A stretch of 64,000 nt of DNA from the NCBI GenBank assembly GCA_014728115.1, contig WJME01000220.1, positions 1 to 64,000 on the forward strand. The letters run 5' to 3'. Position numbers and translations under genes: made by a program. This document shows, piece by piece, positions 42,507-51,800 of the stretch. The stretch comes from Candidatus Zhuqueibacterota bacterium (GTDB lineage: Bacteria > Zhuqueibacterota > Zhuqueibacteria > Residuimicrobiales > Oceaniaggregativiventaceae). The notes beneath the pieces are model-generated. The model was not told where the DNA came from. It ran no database searches and was given only the letters and a program-made list of their open reading frames with translations. Each line of letters begins with the position of its first letter. Within the stretch, counting starts at the first letter, position 1.

Positions 42507-43577
42507 GTGTTATTTTTAAAATTAGAGAAAATCGAAACCCGCTATAAAGCAGTGGAAGAAAAACTCGCAAATCCAGAAATTGCGAGTAATCCCCAGGAAT
42601 ACGCAAAATTTGCAAAAGAAGAGAGTGATCTTTCCGAGATTGTCCATGAGGCAAAAATATATCGCAAAATAGTTAATGATCTCCAAGGGGCAAAGCAAAT
42701 TTTGACGGATTCAGATGATGATGAAATGCTGGAAATGGCACAGCTTGAACTCGAGGAGCTCGAGCAGGAGAAACAGCGTATGGAAGAAAAACTGCGCCTT
42801 ATGCTGGTTCCCAAAGACCCTCAGGATGCTAGAAATGCCATCATCGAAATTCGTGCTGGTACGGGGGGAGATGAAGCAGGGCTTTTTGCAGGTGACCTCT
42901 ATAGAATGTATGAGCGGTATGCTGAACAGAACCATTGGAAATTGGAAATAATGAGCTCAAACTCACAGGGAATCGGAGGCTTTCGGGAAATGATCTTTTC
43001 CCTGACAGGTAAAGAGGTCTTTGGGCGACTAAAGTTTGAGGGAGGCGTGCATCGAGTTCAGCGGGTACCCGCGACCGAGGCAAGCGGTCGAATTCACACA
43101 TCGGCTGCGTCTGTAGCTGTTTTACCGGAAGCTGAAGACATTGATATTAAACTGGATCCGAATGAGCTGCGAATCGATGTCTATCGATCTTCGGGACCGG
43201 GTGGTCAATCTGTCAATACAACAGATTCTGCTGTGCGCATTACTCACGTCCCCACAGGTATGGTGGTCACCTGTCAGGACGAAAAATCACAACATAAAAA
43301 TAAAGCCAAAGCGCTCAAAGTTCTTCGCTCCCGTCTGTACGAGAAAGCCCTTCAAGAAGAACAAGCCAAGCTCTTGGCTGAGCGTCGTTCTATGGTCAGT
43401 ACCGGCGACCGCAGTGCAAAAATTCGCACCTATAACTTTCCTCAAAATCGTGTGACCGATCACCGGATTGGGTTGACACTTTATAAACTCGAAGAAATAC
43501 TTTTGGGTGATCTTGATGAAATGATCGATTCTTTACAATTGGCCGATCGAACCGAGAAACTCAAAGCTATGGATTGA
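42507..43577 (+). CDS. prfA: peptide chain release factor 1
   Basis: Reads UAA and UAG stop codons. 356 residues with the anticodon-like PAT motif (VPATEASGRIHTS) and the catalytic GGQ (SSGPGGQSVN). GTG 42507 with AAAGG six bases upstream gives the normal N-terminus (VLFLKLEKIETRYK); the frame open from 42381 would run through the terminator. The next gene is prmC, which methylates the GGQ glutamine, four bases downstream. Confidence 0.96.
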   Translation: MLFLKLEKIETRYKAVEEKLANPEIASNPQEYAKFAKEESDLSEIVHEAKIYRKIVNDLQGAKQILTDSDDDEMLEMAQLELEELEQEKQRMEEKLRLMLVPKDPQDARNAIIEIRAGTGGDEAGLFAGDLYRMYERYAEQNHWKLEIMSSNSQGIGGFREMIFSLTGKEVFGRLKFEGGVHRVQRVPATEASGRIHTSAASVAVLPEAEDIDIKLDPNELRIDVYRSSGPGGQSVNTTDSAVRITHVPTGMVVTCQDEKSQHKNKAKALKVLRSRLYEKALQEEQAKLLAERRSMVSTGDRSAKIRTYNFPQNRVTDHRIGLTLYKLEEILLGDLDEMIDSLQLADRTEKLKAMD

Positions 43578-43581
43578 TGAC

Positions 43582-44442
43582 TTGGAAAAAAAACGCTGGT
43601 CTGTCATCGAACTCATAAATTGGACAGCAGATTATATAAAAGAAAAGGGCTTTGAAAATGCCCGACTGGAAACAGAATGGCTCTTGTCTCATGTATTACA
43701 GAAAAAGCGCCTCGAGCTTTATTTGAACTTTGACCGACCATTGGATTCGCGCGAACTTGCCGATTTCAAATCCCTTTTGAAAAGAAGATTGAATCATGAG
43801 CCAGTTCAGTATATTTTGCAAGAAACAGAATTCTATTCTCTCCCCTTTAAAGTGAACCGCCACGTATTAATTCCTAGACCTGAAACAGAACTGCTCGTCG
43901 ATAAGGTGATCGAGCATATCCATAAAAATCCTAAATCAGAATCGTACAACATTCTTGATATAGGAACCGGATCCGGGTGTATTGCCATTGCTCTTGCAAA
44001 GCAAATTGAAAATGCCCACATTGAAGCATGGGATGTCTCAGAAAATGCCCTGCACGTAGCACATGAAAATGCAAAATGGAACAAAGTGGATCATAAAATT
44101 TGTTTCAAACAACAAAATGTGTTTGATGCATGGCCAAGTGCGCGGTTTGATATTATCGTTTCTAATCCACCTTATATCCGCAAAAACGAATGGCAGGATT
44201 TGGCTCCTGAAATTATAAACTTTGAGCCTCAATCTGCACTGATTGCTGGGGAGGATGGATTGACCTATTATAGGAAATTTGCCAGCGAAATCACCAATGT
44301 GACTGCTCCCTACAGCTATGCTTTTTTTGAAATTGGAGCCGACATGGCGGATTCGATGAAATCCATTTTTGATATGAAAACTAAAGTATTCCAAGATTTA
44401 GCCGGTCGTGATCGCATTATAAAAGTAGAAATTGGAGGGTAG
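43582..44442 (+). CDS. prmC: release factor glutamine methyltransferase PrmC
   Basis: SAM-dependent enzyme that methylates the Gln of GGQ in release factors. 286 residues: N-terminal helical domain, LIPRPETELL, SAM loop ILDIGTGSGCIAIALA, and the catalytic VSNPPYI. The start is TTG 43582, four bases after the prfA stop. The adjacency with its substrate gene is conserved in bacteria. Confidence 0.95.
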   Translation: MEKKRWSVIELINWTADYIKEKGFENARLETEWLLSHVLQKKRLELYLNFDRPLDSRELADFKSLLKRRLNHEPVQYILQETEFYSLPFKVNRHVLIPRPETELLVDKVIEHIHKNPKSESYNILDIGTGSGCIAIALAKQIENAHIEAWDVSENALHVAHENAKWNKVDHKICFKQQNVFDAWPSARFDIIVSNPPYIRKNEWQDLAPEIINFEPQSALIAGEDGLTYYRKFASEITNVTAPYSYAFFEIGADMADSMKSIFDMKTKVFQDLAGRDRIIKVEIGG

Positions 44443-44443
44443 G

Positions 44444-45826
44444 ATGAACCAGAGTATCTTTCGGGAATATGATATTCGCGGCATTGTGGAAACAGACCTG
44501 ACCGACGATGTCGTGTACAATCTCGGCAAAGCATATGCAACTTTGATGGCTCGTAGAGGGAAAACCACTCTGGTATGTGGTCATGATCTTCGGCTCTCTT
44601 CACCCCATATACAATCTTTGTTTATTCAAGGATTGATAGAAACAGGCGCAGAGGTGTTGAATATTGGCCAGGTGACAACCCCTGCCCTCTATTTCGCTAT
44701 TTTATATCTCTCTGCTCAGGGGGGTACCATGATTACTGGTAGCCATAACCCCATCGAATTCAATGGCTTTAAAATGTGTGAAGGAATTGGCTCTGTTTTC
44801 GGCCAGGATATTCAATTGATCAAAAAAATGATGCTGGATAATGACTATGATTTAAAATCCGGGGGCCAGCAGAAAACCATAGATGTTTTACCCCACTATA
44901 TCAACATGTTGAAAAACAAATTTACCATGAAACGACCCCTCAAAATTGTCGTGGATGCCGGGAATGCAACAGCCGGTCCTATTGCGCCCGATATTTGGCG
45001 TTCATATGGGCTAGAGGTCGTTGAGCTCTATTGTGAACCTGATGGTTCTTTTCCGAACCATTTGCCCGATCCCACAGTGCCGAAATATATGAAAGATTTG
45101 CAAGAAAAGGTTATCGCTGAAAATGCGGATCTGGGTCTTGGTTATGATGGAGATGCAGATCGGGTAGGGGCAGTTGATGATAAAGGACGACTCATATTTG
45201 CAGATACCTTACTGACCTTGTTTAGCCGGGATGTATTGAAACGCAAACCTGATTCGCAAATCATTTTCGATGTAAAATGCTCTCAATCCGTTGCAACAGA
45301 GATCGCCCGAGCCGGTGGTAAACCTTTGATGTACAAAACAGGACATTCTCTGCTTAAAGCGAAAATGAAAGAAACCGGAGCACCGTTCGCAGGTGAAATG
45401 TCCGGTCATATGTTTTTTGCAGACGATTACTATGGCTTTGATGATGGCATTTATGCGTCAGGCCGGCTTTTGGAGATCATTTCCAATTCTGATAAATCGC
45501 TCAGTCAAATGGTTGACGAATTACCTCAATTTGTTTCCACACCCGAAATACGAGTGGATTGCGCCGACCAAGAAAAATTCAAGGTCGTTGAAACCCTGGC
45601 TGATGATTTTCGACAAGAATTTAAAGTCATTGATATCGATGGTGCGCGTGTTCAGTTCGATCATGGCTGGGGTTTGGTAAGAGCCTCCAATACTCAGCCC
45701 ACTCTGGTTTTGCGCTTTGAAGCCCAGACAAGAGAACATCTTTTAGAAATTATGGACATGTTTAAGAAAAAATTGGCGTCCATACCGGCCATCAAATTTG
45801 CAGAAAAAGACTTTGATTTATCATAA
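44444..45826 (+). CDS. phosphomannomutase/phosphoglucomutase
   Basis: 460-residue alpha-D-phosphohexomutase of the AlgC/ManB type. Motifs: FREYDIRGIV, the phosphoserine loop ITGSHNPIEFNGFK, the metal loop LGYDGDADRVGAVD, the sugar-binding AGEMSGHMFFAD, and the C-terminal phosphate-binding RASNTQPTLVLRFEA. It makes mannose-1-phosphate or glucose-1-phosphate for surface polysaccharides. GGAGGG lies before the ATG at 44444, next to the prmC stop. Confidence 0.93.
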   Translation: MNQSIFREYDIRGIVETDLTDDVVYNLGKAYATLMARRGKTTLVCGHDLRLSSPHIQSLFIQGLIETGAEVLNIGQVTTPALYFAILYLSAQGGTMITGSHNPIEFNGFKMCEGIGSVFGQDIQLIKKMMLDNDYDLKSGGQQKTIDVLPHYINMLKNKFTMKRPLKIVVDAGNATAGPIAPDIWRSYGLEVVELYCEPDGSFPNHLPDPTVPKYMKDLQEKVIAENADLGLGYDGDADRVGAVDDKGRLIFADTLLTLFSRDVLKRKPDSQIIFDVKCSQSVATEIARAGGKPLMYKTGHSLLKAKMKETGAPFAGEMSGHMFFADDYYGFDDGIYASGRLLEIISNSDKSLSQMVDELPQFVSTPEIRVDCADQEKFKVVETLADDFRQEFKVIDIDGARVQFDHGWGLVRASNTQPTLVLRFEAQTREHLLEIMDMFKKKLASIPAIKFAEKDFDLS

Positions 45827-45861
45827 AGTCGAGTCTGCTCCATAATCGAGGGAGGCAAATT

Positions 45862-47961
45862 TTGGATATTCAAGAATTGAAATCACGAATCAAAACTGTT
45901 TTGGATACAAAGCCCAACCGCGATTTTAGAACCAAAGAACTAGCAAAGCGACTCCAAATATCACACCAACGGTACAATGCGTTTAGACAGACTCTAAAGG
46001 ATATGGCCAAATCGGGTGAAATACTGGGCTTGCGCAAAAATCGTTTTCGTTCCGCCGGCGCAGGATATGATGTTGTAGGCGAATTAAGAGTAAACTCGCA
46101 AGGGTATGGCTTTGTATTGCGTGAAAATGAGCCCGATGTATTTATCAGCAAAAAGAACATGGGTATGGCGCTGCATAAAGATATTGTTCGTGTTCGAATG
46201 TACGGTTCGTCCAAACGAGACAATCCGGAAGGTCAGGTATTGGAGATTATTGAACGGGGCCATGGTCAATTTGTTGGAACCTATCACCCTGGAAGAAAAT
46301 ATGGATATGTCATTCCTGATGATATCAAAGTGCAGATAGACTTGATCATCCCTCATGGGAACGAAAACGGCGCTCAAGAAGGACATAAAGTTGTCGCAGA
46401 AATAGAAGAATGGACCCATCATGCCATGAACCCCAGCGGTCGTATTGTGCAGGTTCTGGGATTTCCGGATGACCCGGGAGTGGATGTACTGTCTATCATC
46501 CATGGTTTTGAAATCGGTACGGATTTTAGCGAGACCGTCGAAAAAGAGGCCAAGAAAAAATCGGTGGATATCAGCGCTCAGGAACAAAAAATGCGACTTG
46601 ACCTTCGCAAAGAAACTGTATTTACGATCGATCCGGAGGATGCCAAAGATTTCGACGATGCCATATCGCTAAAGACAAATGAAAAGGGAAATTGGCTGTT
46701 GGGAGTGCATATCGCCGATGTGAGTCACTATGTGGATGAGGGAGCCTCCGTCGACCTGGAAGCTCGCAAACGCGGTACATCGGTATATTTGGTTGATAGA
46801 GTCATTCCAATGCTGCCAGAATATCTCTCCAATAACCTGTGTAGCCTTGTCCAGGGAGAAGATCGGTTTACCTTTAGCGTGATTGTCGAACTGAGTCCTG
46901 AAGCCAAAGTTCTTTCCTATGATATTCAACCTTCTATAATACGATCAGCCATGCGGTTTAATTATGAGCAGGTGCAAAAAATTCTCGATGGAAAAAATAA
47001 ACACGAATTGAGCGATACTCTCAAACAAATGGACACATTGGCCAAAACGTTGGGCAAGCGACGAGCGAGTATCGACCTCGATACTCCTGAGGTCAAAATT
47101 AAACTCGATGACAAGGGAGTACCGGTAGAGATCGTACCGCGAGAGAGGTTCGATTCCCATCGACTGGTAGAAGAATTTATGCTGCTTGCAAATCGGGTCG
47201 TTGCCCGTCATGTGGGGAAGACACTGAGCCCGAGTGAAGATAATCCAACTCCATTTGTATACCGAATACATGAAAAGCCCGAGCACCAGTCTGTGGTCGA
47301 ATTGGTGCAGCTTGCACACGCTTTTGGGTTCGAAATCAATGTGCCCAAGAAAATCACTCCTACGTTTTACAAAGAGTTGGCCAAACGATTCAAAGAGCAT
47401 CCGGCGACCACTGTTTTACAAGATGCCCTGGTGCGTTCAATGACCAAAGCAAAATATTCGACCATGAATGTTGGCCATTTCGGCCTGAGTTTTGGCTATT
47501 ATTCGCATTTTACCTCTCCCATAAGACGATACCCGGATCTTATGGTACACCGATTGCTCAAGCGATATGCAAAGGATCCTAAAAACTGGCCAGATATCAA
47601 AGCCCTGGAAAAGATTTGTCAACAAAATAGCAGCTCTGAAGTTAAAGCCATGGATGCTGAGCGGGCTTCTGTAAAAATCAAACAAGTGGAATATCTGGAA
47701 CAGCATATCGGGGATTGCTTTGAAGGATTTATCTCACGTCTGGTGAATTTCGGAATATTTATACGACTGCCACAGTTTCTGGTTGATGGTCTTGTACATA
47801 TACGAGATCTGGATGACGATTATTATATTTTTGATGAAAAAAAGTATGAATTCAGAGGTGAACACAGAGGGAAAATATACAGGTTGGGTGAAACGGTTCG
47901 AGTTTGTATCACCCGAGTTTCAAGAGATGAACGCTTGATAGATTTTACTTTGGCAGAATAA
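45862..47961 (+). CDS. rnr: ribonuclease R
   Basis: Processive 3'-5' exoribonuclease that degrades structured RNA. 699 residues: N-terminal winged-helix-like part (RTKELAKRLQISHQRYN), two cold-shock domains (GELRVNSQGYGFVL, GTYHPGRKYGYVIPDD), the RNB catalytic domain with TIDPEDAKDFDDAIS (four Asp of the active site) and YSHFTSPIRRYPDLMVHRLL, and a C-terminal S1 domain (GFISRLVNFGIFIRL). The start is TTG 45862 after GGGAGG. A lysine-rich tail is absent. Confidence 0.96.
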   Translation: MDIQELKSRIKTVLDTKPNRDFRTKELAKRLQISHQRYNAFRQTLKDMAKSGEILGLRKNRFRSAGAGYDVVGELRVNSQGYGFVLRENEPDVFISKKNMGMALHKDIVRVRMYGSSKRDNPEGQVLEIIERGHGQFVGTYHPGRKYGYVIPDDIKVQIDLIIPHGNENGAQEGHKVVAEIEEWTHHAMNPSGRIVQVLGFPDDPGVDVLSIIHGFEIGTDFSETVEKEAKKKSVDISAQEQKMRLDLRKETVFTIDPEDAKDFDDAISLKTNEKGNWLLGVHIADVSHYVDEGASVDLEARKRGTSVYLVDRVIPMLPEYLSNNLCSLVQGEDRFTFSVIVELSPEAKVLSYDIQPSIIRSAMRFNYEQVQKILDGKNKHELSDTLKQMDTLAKTLGKRRASIDLDTPEVKIKLDDKGVPVEIVPRERFDSHRLVEEFMLLANRVVARHVGKTLSPSEDNPTPFVYRIHEKPEHQSVVELVQLAHAFGFEINVPKKITPTFYKELAKRFKEHPATTVLQDALVRSMTKAKYSTMNVGHFGLSFGYYSHFTSPIRRYPDLMVHRLLKRYAKDPKNWPDIKALEKICQQNSSSEVKAMDAERASVKIKQVEYLEQHIGDCFEGFISRLVNFGIFIRLPQFLVDGLVHIRDLDDDYYIFDEKKYEFRGEHRGKIYRLGETVRVCITRVSRDERLIDFTLAE

Positions 47962-47963
47962 GT

Positions 47964-48656
47964 ATGGAAAAGTGGTCTACCAGAACAATCAATAAGACTC
48001 GATTGTCCCCAAATACCGTTGAATTTACCTTTATCAAACCTGCGGGCTTGCAATACAAAGCAGGTCAACATGTTTTGTTAAAGTTACCGTTTTTGAATGA
48101 TAAAGATGAACGCGGACCCATACGCCCCTTTACCCTTTGTTCGAGTCCCGATCAGGATTCCCTTGTCATTACGACTCGAATGTCTGAAAGTGGATACAAG
48201 AAAACATTATACGAGCTGGATTCCACAACTGAACTGCTCATGCTGGGGCCGCGGGGAGAGTTTATCTTTTACGAGTCCTCATCGCCTCGCATCCTGATCG
48301 CCGGTGGAATTGGTATCACCCCATTCCTGAGTATGTTGAAAAATGCAAACTGGGATCAGTCTGGATCCGTCGCCCTCTATTATTCGAACAAATCAAAAAC
48401 AGATGCTGTTTACCATACATTTTTTTCATCTCTCCAACAAACCCAATCAAAGTTTAGCTATTTTCCGATTTATACTCGGCAAGAGGACGAGCAAAACAAA
48501 CGCATCAATAAACCCTTTTTGCAGGATTTATTGGGGCCGATAACTCCTTCCTTTTATGTCTGTGGCCCACCCCAAATGGTCGTTGATGTGACCTCAATAT
48601 TGGAAGAGTTGGATGCTGAACTGGCGGTCTATTCAGAATCCTTTTTTGGATATTAA
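47964..48656 (+). CDS. FAD-binding oxidoreductase of the ferredoxin-NADP reductase family
   Basis: 230 residues: the FAD-binding barrel with IRPFTLCSSPDQD (R-x-F-T-x-x-S), AGQHVLLKLP, and LGPRGEF; the nucleotide domain with AGGIGITPFLSML and the C-terminal YVCGPPQMV. There is no 2Fe-2S domain, so it is a stand-alone reductase that passes electrons between NAD(P)H and an unknown partner. The start is 2 bases after the rnr stop. Confidence 0.88.
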   Translation: MEKWSTRTINKTRLSPNTVEFTFIKPAGLQYKAGQHVLLKLPFLNDKDERGPIRPFTLCSSPDQDSLVITTRMSESGYKKTLYELDSTTELLMLGPRGEFIFYESSSPRILIAGGIGITPFLSMLKNANWDQSGSVALYYSNKSKTDAVYHTFFSSLQQTQSKFSYFPIYTRQEDEQNKRINKPFLQDLLGPITPSFYVCGPPQMVVDVTSILEELDAELAVYSESFFGY

Positions 48657-48713
48657 ACAATCATCCCCGTCTCACAGCATACTCTACCAGTGGGATCAAT
48701 CGGTTGGGGTAAA

Positions 48714-48757
48714 TGGCCAATAGAGAACGGTATATCACCATCGAACACTATTTGCCA
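48714..48757. promoter_or_regulatory. upstream dyad, possible enhancer site
   Basis: TGGCCAATAG (48714-48723) and CTATTTGCCA (48748-48757) form an inverted repeat (nine of ten positions) with 24 bases between. It lies about 80-120 bases before the sigma-54 promoter, the usual range of NtrC-type activator sites. Confidence 0.45.
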
Positions 48758-48836
48758 AAAATGTAATTGTAAAAGCTAAAGTCTTTAGTTGTTGTTTTGT
48801 TTGTTTTTATGTTTGTTTTCTCGCTTTGGTTATTCG

Positions 48837-48852
48837 TGGCATAGCTCTTGCT
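48837..48852 (+). promoter_or_regulatory. sigma-54 promoter of the repeat-protein/barrel operon
   Basis: TGGCAT, five bases, TTGCT: both the -24 GG and the -12 GC are in place with the right spacing. It lies about 50 bases before the start codon of the giant repeat protein. A sigma-54 response regulator is encoded at 36090. Confidence 0.7.
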
Positions 48853-48898
48853 AAGTAGATTTCTTAATGAAAACCTAACTAACAATGTGGTCGGAGAA

Positions 48899-51800
48899 AT
48901 GACTCGAAAAAAATTGCTTTGTCTTTTTCTCCTCTTTTTCGGTGGCCTTGGTTTCGCTCAGGTTCAGGAGATTTATGATTATGAATTGACCCCTGCCGTT
49001 GTAGGTGTGCGCGCGGATAACGGACCCAAACGGATGTATGCAGAGGTCATTACCATCGATATCTTTCATGAGGGCTATTACCAGATCATTCCAAAGATCT
49101 TGTACAATAGTGGTGATGAACAGAAAAATGAAAGTTTTTATCTCACTGTTCGAGATCAGTTTGACACCGTTCATACACCGGTCGACTCAAATGCGGGTCC
49201 CTATAAGGTCATTGAAGACGATCCGGGACCTCCGCATACTGCCTGGCGACTCGGCGGGCGGTTTTATTTGTATCCGGGACCTAATACCATAGAAATGCAT
49301 CACTATGCAAAGATCATGGACGAGTATCCGCAATTCATGAACGGTCCTATTGGCGGCCCCGAGTCGATCCGACTTGTCGATAGTCTAAGGGTGATTGCCG
49401 AACCGCTTGTCGACGGATCTGTACAGGTACGTTCTACTCCTCCCAGATATCGCCGCGTTGATGGAGAACAAAGAGGGTTGGTCTATCCTGATGAGGCCGT
49501 TCCATATCGGATAACCGTCACCAATATGTCGCATAATCTTTTGCGTTATGCATCTCTGAAAAACAAATTTCCTGATATAGTGACTCCCGGGAATTTTTCT
49601 GTTAAACCGGACTCGGTCATCGATTCCATGGGGTATTGGCAACTGCCAATTATTGAACCTTTGGATTCAGTTGTGATCACATTCGATGGCAAAGTCGAAT
49701 CTGCAGCTCCTGGCTTTACTCCGCTGATAGATCGCGCTGTGCTGGTGGTCGCCAATGACTCTGATACGACAAATAATGTCGATTCCGATACTCTGTATGT
49801 TTTTGCTGATGACCAGGGAACACGTCCTGATTCGGCGGATGTCTTTATCCATCTCGAATCGATAACAGATTCGATTTCGGTCGCAGACGGAGACACATTG
49901 AAATGGAGTTGGCCCGACAGTGTATATACCTATGATATTGAGGTGGTCAATAATGGGCCCGATTATAGCGATTCACTTTTACTGGTGCATACACCGCCCG
50001 AGCATATCTCTATTTCCGGTTTTGATATTGCACCCGACTCCAGCCGCCTCGACTCATTGTATTGGAACCTGGAGCCCTTGGCTCCTGGTGATGCATTTGT
50101 GATTCAGTATGATGCTCATGTGCAAACCCCGCCTGTCTTAACTCAAAGTGATTCTCTGCTTTTGGCTTTTGCCGAGGTACGTTCGAATCGGGATCCGGTG
50201 CCTGCAAATAATGCTGCCAGCGATACTGTGTACATTGACTTGTCGAATTTGCCTTCAGAGCCAAAACTTACAGATCTGAGGATTATGCACACTGCCTTGA
50301 GCGATTCCATGGTTCAACATGATGGAGCATTGCTGCCCGCTGTACAACCCGACCAAGAATTTGTACTCGAGATTACCGCCCAAAATACCGGTGAAAATAG
50401 TGCTCAGGATGTGAAAATACGGCAAATCTTGCCCGAATATATGAGCATTCTCGGTACGTCTCGGCCGGCAACCCTCTCAGGCGACACTCTGTCCTGGGAT
50501 CTGGGCACAGTTCTTCCTGGCCAGGAGAGGTATTTAACTGTGAATGCAATCGTATCTTCTGAAGTACCGGAAACAGTTGTCGATTTACAATCAGAAGCAA
50601 TATTGAGCGCCTTGAATGATTCCGATCCCTCAAATAATCGAGATACGGCTCGCGTTGTTGTGCTTGAATCCTCTGTTCTTGAGGAAACAGATGTTTTTGT
50701 AACCTATTCAGCGATTTCAGACACTCAAATCACGGTCAGCGGAATGAACCAGGCCGCTGCTTTTCCTGGCAGTCCTGTCGATTACACACTCTTTGCAGAT
50801 AACAAAGGCCCGGATATCGCCACCGATGTTCTGGTTTCTGTTGCATTGCCTGCAGAGGCGATTATCAGCCAGTTCGCTGTCACTCCGGATCGGCAAACAG
50901 CTGACAGCGTATTTTGGCACCTGGATGCCATTGTGCCCAACAATCCTGTTGATCTTTCATTCCAGATACAAACAAAGAATAGCTACCCGTTTTATCCATA
51001 TCTCTTGCAAAGCACTGCAGAGATTTTCGATGATCAGGATATATATGCTCCTGACAACAAGCAACAAACCAGCGTTTATGTTTTGTTTCCACCTGTTCAA
51101 CAGGATTTGTCTGTTGAATTGTTTTCTGTTACGGATTCAACTCTGAATATCCAGGGCGTGCCTATGAGTGGTGCTTTGCCTGGAGAAGAATTTTTCTATG
51201 AACTCGTTCTCAAGAACCAGTCCACAGAAAAGGCAGAAAATGTCAGAGTTTCACTCTATCTGCCGGGTTATGTCGGTTTTCGGGGGTCCAACTTTACTCC
51301 TGCGACGACATCACAAGATAGTGTTGTATGGATTCTCGATCAACTGAATGCCGGGCAATCGATAACCATTCGGGCTGATGCCAATCTCACTGATAAAGTT
51401 CCCTCACTCATCATCGACCGAACAAGCGTCGCACGGATTTTTGCGGTAAATGACCCAAATCCCAACAATAATGTGGATTCGGACACGATAATGATCTTGA
51501 GAAATGGAGGGTCGAACGCACCAGGAGATCTCGAAGTTCAGTTTGTTGCTATTGCGGATAGTCAGATAGCGATAGGAGGCAAGTCTTATCCGGCTGTCTT
51601 GCCTCATGAGCAGATCGAGTATCAACTAAGAGTTGTCAATCACGGCCCTGGCACGGCATTTAACCTTGTTTTGGAAAATATTATACCGGATTCTATCGAG
51701 GTCACCGACTTTGCTTTGCCTCCCACAATTCAAAGACAAGACACCTTGTTTTGGGAGTTCGATTCGCTGGTCTCAGGTGCCTCCTTACAGTTGGATTACT

